DNA of 15,179 nt from JACQCE01 sp041484905 (lineage in GTDB: Bacteria > Nitrospirota > Nitrospiria > JACQCE01). The translations under genes were made by a program, and so were the position numbers. The notes beneath the pieces were generated by a model that worked only from the letters and a program-made list of their open reading frames with translations, did not search any database and was not told the DNA's origin. This document shows, one piece after another, positions 1-5,937 of this stretch. The stretch's first letter is position 1; every line of letters begins with the position of its first letter. The DNA lies in contig JBGPIL010000033.1 of assembly GCA_041484905.1 (NCBI GenBank), positions 1 through 15,179 of the forward strand. The letters are read 5' to 3'.

Positions 1-1192
1 CGATTTGCGTCTCACCTCTCGCATCCAATACCTCAAACGGACAGACGTACTCCAAGTGATCCACCCCAACATTGAGCTGCCTGATGCCTAAAGTAAGCGT
101 GTAATGACCGGGAGTAAGATGGAGTGATGGCAAATGGACTTTCCCCTCAACGCATTGTCCATTTGTTAGATCAAACTTCTTGGGACTGAGCAGCGTGGCA
201 ATACGGTCTTGAGTTCTCGAATTGATCCCGACAACAAACTGCAGATCCTGGAGCGACTCCATTCCGACACAACCCAACCCGACTGAAAAAAGATCGCCAA
301 GTTTTAGTTGTGTCACTACCGCGCCCTTTCCATCGCAGACCACACAATCATTGATTCTCGCCTTGATACCCAGTCCGGACCGCCTGGGCAGGTCATCCAA
401 CTTTTTCCCCCTTTGATCTTCTTGCAGTCTGACTAAATACTGATCGATCATCGGCTCAATATCGCCTTTCGCTATCAGCTCTCCGTGCTCCAGCAGCATA
501 CCCTTCTGGCATAACGACTGAATCGATCCCATGTTATGACTCACGAATAAGACCGTCCGACCTTCCTTCGCCACCTCATCAATTTTTCCCAGGCACTTTT
601 TCTGGAAGGCTGCATCGCCAACAGCGAGGACTTCATCCACCAGCAAAATTTCCGGGTCCAGATGCGCCGCCACGGCAAAGGCAAGCCGGACATACATGCC
701 GCTGGAATAATGTTTGACCGGCGTGTCGAGAAACCTCTCGATCTCGGCAAAGGCCACGATCTCATCAAATTTTCTGTCGATTTCAACTTTTTTCATTCCG
801 AGGATTGTGCCGTTGAGATAGACGTTTTCCCTGCCGGTCAATTCCGGATGAAAACCGGTGCCCACTTCCAACAGACTGGCCAAGCGGCCGCGCAACTCGA
901 TCCGTCCTTCGGTCGGCTCGGTGATCCGGCTTAAAATTCTCAAAAGCGTGCTTTTCCCGGCACCGTTCCGTCCAATCACGCCGATCACTTCACCAGGCTG
1001 GACATCAAAGGAGACGTCCCTCAACGCCCAGATCAACTCCTCCGGAGCCGGCGCTTTCCCGATTTGCCCCAAACGCCGGACGGGCGCGGCCGCCAGATCG
1101 CCGATCGTTTCCCGCAAGGTCCGGCCGGCCCGTGTCTTTGCACCAATCCGATACCGCTTGCTGATACCTCGAACGCTGATTGCCGGTTCCAT
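1..1192 (-). CDS. wzt: Wzt-type polysaccharide ABC transporter ATP-binding protein (3' end missing)
   Basis: This is the cytoplasmic ATPase subunit of an ABC exporter for O-antigen or capsule-like polysaccharide. It starts at ATG 1192 behind AGGG, which overlaps the cysC stop, and is still open after 397 codons at the window edge. The nucleotide-binding domain has Walker A GRNGAGKST (residues 74-82), signature YSSGM (162-166), Walker B ILLVDE (182-187) and the switch His in VSHN (about 219). The family trait RLASLLEVGTGFHPELTGREN follows the Q-loop area in the usual place. Residues from about 260 form a beta-rich C-terminal extension typical of Wzt proteins, which in characterised systems binds the glycan's non-reducing end and sets substrate specificity. 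By hand count this extension (1-420) is about 50% GC, against about 62% in the ATPase part, which hints at exchange of the specificity module. Its partner permease lies at 1952-2779. Confidence 0.93.
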   Translation of the reverse strand, partial: MEPAISVRGISKRYRIGAKTRAGRTLRETIGDLAAAPVRRLGQIGKAPAPEELIWALRDVSFDVQPGEVIGVIGRNGAGKSTLLRILSRITEPTEGRIELRGRLASLLEVGTGFHPELTGRENVYLNGTILGMKKVEIDRKFDEIVAFAEIERFLDTPVKHYSSGMYVRLAFAVAAHLDPEILLVDEVLAVGDAAFQKKCLGKIDEVAKEGRTVLFVSHNMGSIQSLCQKGMLLEHGELIAKGDIEPMIDQYLVRLQEDQRGKKLDDLPRRSGLGIKARINDCVVCDGKGAVVTQLKLGDLFSVGLGCVGMESLQDLQFVVGINSRTQDRIATLLSPKKFDLTNGQCVEGKVHLPSLHLTPGHYTLTLGIRQLNVGVDHLEYVCPFEVLDARGETQI

Positions 1193-1201
1193 GCCGATTC
1201 C

Positions 1202-1834
1202 CTACCCCTGCACGGGGATAATCTGCTTCGCTTCCAGCACTTTGATGATCATCTCCGCCCCCTGTGAAGGACTGAGATCCTCTGTTTTAAGGACCAGATC
1301 GGGCTTGAGCGGTGCTTCATATGGGTCATCGATACCGGTCATGCCCTTGAGTTCGCCCGCACGGGCCTTTTTGTACAGTCCCTTGGGGTCGCGCGCTTCG
1401 CAGACCTTCAGCGGTGCGTTGATATAAATCTCGAAGAAGTCGAGATTCGCCTCCTGATGAACGGCCCGGGCCCGGTCCCGGTGAATTCGGTAGGGTGAAA
1501 TAAAGCTGGTGATGGTGATAATGCCCGCATCGGCAAAGAGCTTGGCCACCTCGCCGATCCGGCGGATGTTTTCCTCCCGGCCGGCCATGCTGAAGCCGAG
1601 GTCGCGGCAGAGGCCCTGGCGGATATTATCTCCATCGAGCACATAAGCCAGTTGTCCACGCCGGATGAGGGCGCGCTCCAACTCAAACGCGGTGGTACTC
1701 TTGCCCGACGCCGGCAAGCCCGTCAGCCAGATGGTGCAGCCGCGTTGCTTGAGCACGTTGACCCGCTCGTCCCGCCGGACATGCCCGCTCACCGCGGTGA
1801 TGTTCGCGGCGCGTGGATTGGTCATGGTCGACAC
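1202..1834 (-). CDS. cysC: Adenylylsulfate kinase (APS kinase)
   Basis: This 210-residue enzyme phosphorylates adenylylsulfate (APS) with ATP to make PAPS, the activated sulfate donor used by sulfotransferases and in sulfate assimilation. Visible hallmarks are the P-loop GLPASGKST (39-47), DGDN (67-70), the segment GREENIRRIGEVAKLFADAG (85-104), FISPYR with Ser113 at the known phospho-serine position, and the lid DPKGLYKKARAGELKGMTGI (149-168). It looks intact and stands alone, with no CysN or CysD domain. I chose GTG 1834; an ATG three codons in (1825) is possible. The purine-rich tract AGGAGG lies at 1848-1853. It sits between the exporter permease and ATPase genes, 9 bases before wzt, so sulfation of the exported polysaccharide is a reasonable inference. 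General sulfur assimilation is the alternative. Confidence 0.95.
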   Translation of the reverse strand: MSTMTNPRAANITAVSGHVRRDERVNVLKQRGCTIWLTGLPASGKSTTAFELERALIRRGQLAYVLDGDNIRQGLCRDLGFSMAGREENIRRIGEVAKLFADAGIITITSFISPYRIHRDRARAVHQEANLDFFEIYINAPLKVCEARDPKGLYKKARAGELKGMTGIDDPYEAPLKPDLVLKTEDLSPSQGAEMIIKVLEAKQIIPVQG

Positions 1835-1868
1835 TCCATCTATCCCCCCTCCTTTACCTCGAATCGGA

Positions 1869-1883
1869 TCCGCCTCCGGCGGA
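1869..1883 (-). repeat. Small GC-rich hairpin between wzm and cysC
   Basis: TCCGCC-TCC-GGCGGA is a perfect 6-bp inverted repeat with a 3-base loop in the 117-bp gap (1835-1951) between the permease and cysC. No T-run follows on the minus strand, so it is not a canonical terminator. It could slow processing or decay of the mRNA. The rest of the gap shows only the G-rich ribosome-binding tract in front of cysC. Confidence 0.4.
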
Positions 1884-1951
1884 GAGAAGATCGTCCGCTT
1901 CTCGGCACAAGTCTCCTTCCCGCAAGGGGGGAGGAATAACGAAACTCATGG

Positions 1952-2779
1952 TTACACCACGTCGGCGAATATCCGCTCGGTGGCTCGAAAGTAGAGCGCG
2001 CCGACCACAAATCCCGCAATCCCCATTCCCAACGAAACCCCCAAGCCTCCCCACGGGATCGGTTGGCCCAGCAGGGCCGCCCGGTAGCCGCCGATCAGCC
2101 CCGTCATGGGGTTGAGCCCCAACAACCACTGCCACCGCAGCGGCACCAGGCTGACGGGATAGATGACGGGTGTGAGAAACAGCCAGAGCTGGATCAAAAA
2201 AGGGACAATATAGCGGAAATCCCGATAGCTCACATTAAGTGCGGCAATGAGCATGCCGACGCCCAGGGCCGTCATCACGGTGCCCGCCACCAACAACGGC
2301 AGCAACAGCACACTGAGACCCGGCACAATTGCATAGTAGAACATCAAAACCAACAGGACACTGAACGCCACGGTAAAATCGACCAGCGCGGCGCCGACCG
2401 ATGCAAGCGGGATGATGAGCCGGGGGAAATAGACCTTGGTGATCAAATTGGACGACCCGATCACGCTGTTGGCCGACTGGGAGACAGAGGAGGCAAAGAG
2501 CATCCAGGGGAGCAGACCCGCATAAAGGAAAATCGGATAAGGCAGGCCGTCAGACGGAATGCGGGCCAAGCGGCCGAAGAAAAGACTGAACACCAGCATA
2601 TAGAGGGTGGGTTGGAGAATCGCCCAGAGCGCGCCCAGGACGGTTTGCTTGTAGCGTACGGTGACGTCCCGCCGGATGAGAAAATAGAAAAGGTCCCGAT
2701 AGTGAAGCAGCTCGCGCCAGTCGATCGCCACCCAGCCTCGCTTGGCCTCGATCACGGTCACGGCCCCTGTTTCGCTCAT
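1952..2779 (-). CDS. wzm: Wzm/TagG-type polysaccharide ABC-2 permease
   Basis: This 275-residue inner-membrane permease subunit of the polysaccharide exporter should dimerise and pair with the Wzt-like ATPase at 1-1192. Family features are the cytosolic N-terminal interface RRDVTVRYKQTVLGALWAIL (36-55), about six hydrophobic spans between residues 50 and 265, LNVSYRDFRYIVPFLIQ (181-197), TPVIYP (203-208), NPMTGLI (223-229) and the terminal FADVV. Length is normal for the family. Its ATG is embedded in the stop of the upstream regulator (ATGA, 2776-2779), so the two are very probably translationally coupled. The substrate cannot be read from the sequence; O-antigen, capsule or exopolysaccharide all fit. 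Confidence 0.93.
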   Translation of the reverse strand: MSETGAVTVIEAKRGWVAIDWRELLHYRDLFYFLIRRDVTVRYKQTVLGALWAILQPTLYMLVFSLFFGRLARIPSDGLPYPIFLYAGLLPWMLFASSVSQSANSVIGSSNLITKVYFPRLIIPLASVGAALVDFTVAFSVLLVLMFYYAIVPGLSVLLLPLLVAGTVMTALGVGMLIAALNVSYRDFRYIVPFLIQLWLFLTPVIYPVSLVPLRWQWLLGLNPMTGLIGGYRAALLGQPIPWGGLGVSLGMGIAGFVVGALYFRATERIFADVV

Positions 2780-3381
2780 GCCGCCAGCCCTACCACGCGA
2801 ACGTCCGGGACCCCCTGTTCGCTCATGACGGCGCGCAGCTTTGTCTGCGCCTCCGGATCGATGCCGGCGGCGGCCAGGATCACCCGGTCATACTTGAGGG
2901 TGTGCAACGCGGCGAGCGGCTCGACCGTGTGACCGCAAAAGTTCGCCCCGGCCCGCGCGTCATCCACCACGGCCACGACCTGTAGCTCGCTTTCCCGCAG
3001 CGAGAGATAGGCCAATTCCGCCAACTCGCCCGTGCCGCAGAGGACAACCTGTTTGACGCCCTGGGCCTTCAACTGCCGGAACTGGTCGCGCCATTGGGTT
3101 CTCATGCCTTGAAAGAAATTCCAGGAAAATTGCATGTACTGGAGCGACAGGGTGGTTTTCTCGGCAAAGCCGGTCGGGGTCAGATAGTAGAGGTAGCGCT
3201 TGCCCGGGATGCCTTTGACTTTGATGGAGCCTTTATTAATCAACCGTTTCAGATAGAGATTGGTCAGGCCGAGCGCGACGCCGAGCCGTTCGCTGAGCGC
3301 ACGCTGGCTGATCTGATGGTTTTTCGACACCTCATCCAGGATATGGAGCGTCCGGCGGGCTTCGTCATCCATTCCGTTCAT
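2776..3381 (-). CDS. Winged-helix regulator fused to a Rossmann-like domain
   Basis: This is a probable DNA-binding regulator of the polysaccharide operon, 201 residues. Residues about 8-75 form a winged helix (ISQRALSERLGVALGLTNLY, then the wing KGIPGKRYLYYLTPTG) resembling the EPS-associated MarR-type regulators. After a linker, residues about 108-201 look like a Rossmann-like nucleotide or ligand domain: VVLCGTGELAELA (112-124) is glycine-rich and is followed by VVAVVDD (135-141) and a second beta-alpha unit DRVILAAAG. Similar half-Rossmann modules occur in PglD- and Rex-like proteins. The ATG at 3381 lies inside a palindromic operator and has no Shine-Dalgarno sequence; ATG 3372 is the alternative start. 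With the promoter just upstream, the message may be nearly leaderless. Autoregulation is inferred from the twin operators; the effector (NAD(H), nucleotide sugar or other) is unknown. Confidence 0.85.
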   Translation of the reverse strand: MNGMDDEARRTLHILDEVSKNHQISQRALSERLGVALGLTNLYLKRLINKGSIKVKGIPGKRYLYYLTPTGFAEKTTLSLQYMQFSWNFFQGMRTQWRDQFRQLKAQGVKQVVLCGTGELAELAYLSLRESELQVVAVVDDARAGANFCGHTVEPLAALHTLKYDRVILAAAGIDPEAQTKLRAVMSEQGVPDVRVVGLAA

Positions 3382-3392
3382 ATTATGAACGG
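3374..3392. promoter_or_regulatory. Palindromic operator O1 over the regulator start codon
   Basis: CCGTTCAT-ATT-ATGAACGG is a perfect 8-3-8 palindrome. It covers the first ATG of the winged-helix gene (3379-3381) and touches the likely -10 region. The same core, GTTCAT-N3-ATGAAC, recurs at 3434-3448. The position suggests repression by the adjacent gene product, which is inference. Confidence 0.75.
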
Positions 3393-3417
3393 TATATCAA
3401 ACCTCTTGTTTTGTCAA
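3391..3417 (-). promoter_or_regulatory. Probable sigma70-type promoter of the polysaccharide operon
   Basis: A perfect -35 TTGACA (3417-3412) is followed after 15 bases by TATACC (3396-3391). The 17-base spacing gives the poorer TACCGT, so the -10 is approximate. The promoter lies exactly between the two copies of the GTTCAT-N3-ATGAAC palindrome, and transcription would start only a few bases before the regulator ATG. Confidence 0.6.
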
Positions 3418-3433
3418 GCCTAGCGACCTACTC

Positions 3434-3448
3434 GTTCATGTAATGAAC
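3434..3448. promoter_or_regulatory. Palindromic operator O2 upstream of the -35
   Basis: GTTCAT-GTA-ATGAAC is a perfect 6-3-6 palindrome with the same arms and spacer length as the one at 3374-3392. The two centres are 58 bp apart. It ends 17 bases upstream of the TTGACA element, so the pair brackets the promoter. It lies 12 bp past the stop of the upstream permease gene, where no terminator is visible. Confidence 0.72.
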
Positions 3449-3460
3449 TGAAGAGACCGG

Positions 3461-4249
3461 CTATTTAAAATCGCGCCGTTGAAAAATCATCGTGGCCACG
3501 ACAAACAAAAAGATAATATAAACAAGGGCGTAACAGGAGGTAAGAAAAAAATAGGCTGGGGTGACGGGAATGCCGTGGACGATCTGCCCTTTAATATCGA
3601 ACTGCCCGAGATTGGGGAGCGTGTAATAGAGTCCCTTCAAGAGATAGCCGAGCGCGTCTCCAGAGAACTTCTCGCTCATGGCCATCAAATCGCCGCTCAC
3701 GTGTCCGATCACATACACCGACAGTGAAAAAATGGCGGCAAGGGTCGACGTGGTAAAGGTCGAAAACATCAACGCCACCGCCGTCAGGATCATCAGCTCC
3801 AGATAGATGAGATAGACGGCTTCGATTAATCGGGGCTCCACGCTCCAGATGCTGTGTCCCCACCGGGCCTGATTCAACATGAGCACCAGATAGAGCCCGG
3901 CGGTCATGATGACGGAATTGACCAGGAGGGTCAGCAACAGACCGGCATATTTCCCCAACAGAAACTGCGGCCGACCGATCGGCTTGGACAGGACCGTATA
4001 GACGGTTCGTTTCTCGATTTCCTTGCTCACCAATCCGATCCCGAGAAAGATGGCGATCAACACTCCAAACAGGTCGATGCTCGCCAATCCGAAATCCATG
4101 ATGATTTTGGATTGCTCTCCGACGGTCAGCGTCGCGAGCAGGATCGACCCCCCGATCATGAGCAGGGCAAACATCAACAGATTGTAGAGGATCTTGTCGC
4201 GGACCGCTTCCTTGAAGGTATTGTAGGCAATGGCCGTCAGTTTCATCAT
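3461..4249 (-). CDS. ABC-2 family permease, PilI-like candidate
   Basis: This 262-residue polytopic inner-membrane protein is the permease partner of the ATPase encoded just upstream. It has hydrophobic spans near residues 22-42, 57-75, 100-124, 143-165, 168-185 and 233-256, and the family segment KEIEKRTVYTVLSKPIGRPQ (76-95) found in NosY-like ABC-2 permeases. It ends in a short basic tail. The start is ATG 4249 with a second ATG directly after it; 21 bases separate it from the ATPase stop and no clear ribosome-binding site is seen, so coupling to the gene before is likely. It is the last gene of the pilin-headed unit. In Myxococcus an ABC permease (PilI) in this kind of setting is needed for pilus formation; applying that role here is inference from order and type. 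Confidence 0.88.
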   Translation of the reverse strand: MMKLTAIAYNTFKEAVRDKILYNLLMFALLMIGGSILLATLTVGEQSKIIMDFGLASIDLFGVLIAIFLGIGLVSKEIEKRTVYTVLSKPIGRPQFLLGKYAGLLLTLLVNSVIMTAGLYLVLMLNQARWGHSIWSVEPRLIEAVYLIYLELMILTAVALMFSTFTTSTLAAIFSLSVYVIGHVSGDLMAMSEKFSGDALGYLLKGLYYTLPNLGQFDIKGQIVHGIPVTPAYFFLTSCYALVYIIFLFVVATMIFQRRDFK

Positions 4250-4270
4250 GGTTGAGTGGTCGCGCCGGAT

Positions 4271-5197
4271 TTAGCGTTCTTTCTGCGCCTCTCGGATGAA
4301 ATGTTCTTCCAGGGTTTCTTTGACGGGCAGGACGGAGATGAGCTTTCCCTTCAACTCCTTGACGATCGCCAGCGCCTGTTCGACCTCTTCCTCCTGCGGG
4401 ACACGAATCAGAAGGTTGTTCCCGGTCGCCGTTGTTTTGCCGGCCAGATAGTCCACGCGCCGCGCGGCGTCATGGTCGATCCTGGCGGCCACGATTTCGA
4501 TATATTTCACCCGGGTCTCCAGGATCTCGCTGAGCCGGCCAATGTCATGCAACCTGCCCCGCACGAGAATGCCGACACGATCGCACAACATCTCCACATC
4601 GGGAATAATATGGGAACTGAAAAAGACGGTCTTCCCCCGCTCTTTCAACTGGAGAATGAGGTCGCGCACCTCCTTGCGCCCGATCGGGTCCAGCCCCGAC
4701 ATCGGCTCGTCAAGGATCACCAGTTGCGGATCATTGATCAGCGCCTGTGCAATGCCGATCCGCTGCAACATACCTTTGGAAAACTTCCTCAGTTGCAGCC
4801 GGCCGCTGGATTCCAACCCAACCTGTTTGAGGAGCAGGGCCGTCCTCTCGTTAATGACGTCCCGGCGCAATCCGAACAACCGTCCATAAAAAGCCAGAAA
4901 CTCCGTCGCGGTGAGATAGTCGTAAAAGTAGGGTGATTCCGGCAGAAAACCGATCTGCTGTCTGACCCGGACCTCCCCGATCTCCTCCCCGAACAGCCAG
5001 GCCTTCCCCGATGTCGGCCTGATGAACCCCATCAGCATCTTCAAGGTGGTCGTCTTCCCCGCCCCGTTCGGCCCGAGAAAACCGAAGATCTCTCCCTCCT
5101 GCACTTCCAAATCCAATTGATCGACCGCCAGGGCTTTTGTCCGTCGAAACCCCAGCCGAAACTCCTTGGTCAACCCCGCCGCTTGAATCACCGCCAT
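4271..5197 (-). CDS. ABC transporter ATP-binding protein, PilH-like candidate
   Basis: This 308-residue cytoplasmic ATPase energises the permease encoded next. Motifs in order are Walker A GPNGAGKTT (42-50), Q-loop IGFLPESP (82-89), signature FSKGM (139-143), Walker B LVILDE (159-164), D-loop SGLD (167-170) and switch His196 in SSHI. Residues about 225-308 form a C-terminal extension ending in EEHFIREAQKER, common in ATPases paired with ABC-2 permeases. ATG 5197 follows the upstream stop by 2 bases and has AGGA about 8 bases before it, so the start is secure and coupling is likely. The setting after pilin genes and a one-helix TPR-like protein matches Myxococcus PilH. A generic ABC-2 exporter unrelated to pili remains possible. 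Confidence 0.93.
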   Translation of the reverse strand: MAVIQAAGLTKEFRLGFRRTKALAVDQLDLEVQEGEIFGFLGPNGAGKTTTLKMLMGFIRPTSGKAWLFGEEIGEVRVRQQIGFLPESPYFYDYLTATEFLAFYGRLFGLRRDVINERTALLLKQVGLESSGRLQLRKFSKGMLQRIGIAQALINDPQLVILDEPMSGLDPIGRKEVRDLILQLKERGKTVFFSSHIIPDVEMLCDRVGILVRGRLHDIGRLSEILETRVKYIEIVAARIDHDAARRVDYLAGKTTATGNNLLIRVPQEEEVEQALAIVKELKGKLISVLPVKETLEEHFIREAQKER

Positions 5198-5199
5198 GC

Positions 5200-5937
5200 T
5201 CAGTCCTTTTTTCCGAATGAATCCGGACGGCTCTTCTTGGCCATCGCCAGGTCTCTTTCTGCTCGGAGCTTGTCGATCTTTTCCACAATGGCCTCTTTCG
5301 TCCGTTCGTCCGTCGTGGTTCTGTACAACGCCTCGAGCAGCAGCAGACCGGTGTCGAAATCCTCTCCGGCCTGATAGAGACGGGCCGCCAGAAATGGCAG
5401 GTAGGGTGGGTGGCCGTCCAATCGGGAGGCAATCTCCATATAGTGGGCCGCTCTCAATGGATCATGGAGATGATAGAGATAATTAAAACCGAGGTCAAAT
5501 GGAATTTGCCATGAAGTCGGAACGTTCTTTAACCCCTTTTCCAGGATCGCGTTGCTCAGGTCGACATGATCCGACAGGATGGAGAGCACCACGCCGCCGA
5601 ATTGATAGACATAGGCAAATCGCTCGTCCAGATCGGTCACACGATCCAGGACCCCGTAAAACCACTCATACCCCAATCCGCTGGGGTCCCTTCCGCCGAC
5701 AAATTGGATCGCCCGAAACCAGAGAATATCCGCCGTCACCTCACGAAACTCGAGGGCGGCCACTCGAAGGTATCTCCCCGATGGGAGGTAGCTGAAACTC
5801 TGGACGTTCTGAAACGCCGCCCGTTGCCGATCGATCCGCTGCTGGATCAAGACCACCATCCCGATCAAACAGATGAGGAGCACACCGAGCAGCGCCGCGG
5901 AATGGTCTTTAGTTATGCACAATCCCCGTGAGCGCAT
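5200..5937 (-). CDS. One-helix membrane protein with TPR-like repeats, PilG-like candidate
   Basis: This 245-residue protein has one N-terminal membrane helix (about 14-32), so the bulk probably faces the periplasm. The conserved-looking segment FREVTADILWFRAIQFVGG (64-82) and helical repeats (GYEWFYGVLDRVTDLDERF, then FDLGFNYLYHLHDPLRAAHY and later units) suggest degenerate TPRs. A charged tail follows. ATG 5937 is supported by AGAGGG about 6 bases upstream, even though it overlaps the end of the ligase-family gene by 29 bp. Two bases separate its stop from the ATPase start. Similar TPR proteins precede ABC transporter genes in pilus loci, PilG of Myxococcus being the named example; the match here rests on position and topology, not on an alignment. 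No enzymatic motif is seen. Confidence 0.85.
   Translation of the reverse strand: MRSRGLCITKDHSAALLGVLLICLIGMVVLIQQRIDRQRAAFQNVQSFSYLPSGRYLRVAALEFREVTADILWFRAIQFVGGRDPSGLGYEWFYGVLDRVTDLDERFAYVYQFGGVVLSILSDHVDLSNAILEKGLKNVPTSWQIPFDLGFNYLYHLHDPLRAAHYMEIASRLDGHPPYLPFLAARLYQAGEDFDTGLLLLEALYRTTTDERTKEAIVEKIDKLRAERDLAMAKKSRPDSFGKKD

Noticed and set aside
858..1427. A 189-codon plus-strand frame across the wzt/cysC junction
   Set aside because: Spans the junction of two well-supported minus-strand genes and shows no family motif.
2063..2932. A 289-codon plus-strand frame opposite the Wzm-type permease
   Set aside because: Highly charged, Gln/Arg/His-rich complement of a hydrophobic membrane protein; no domain seen.
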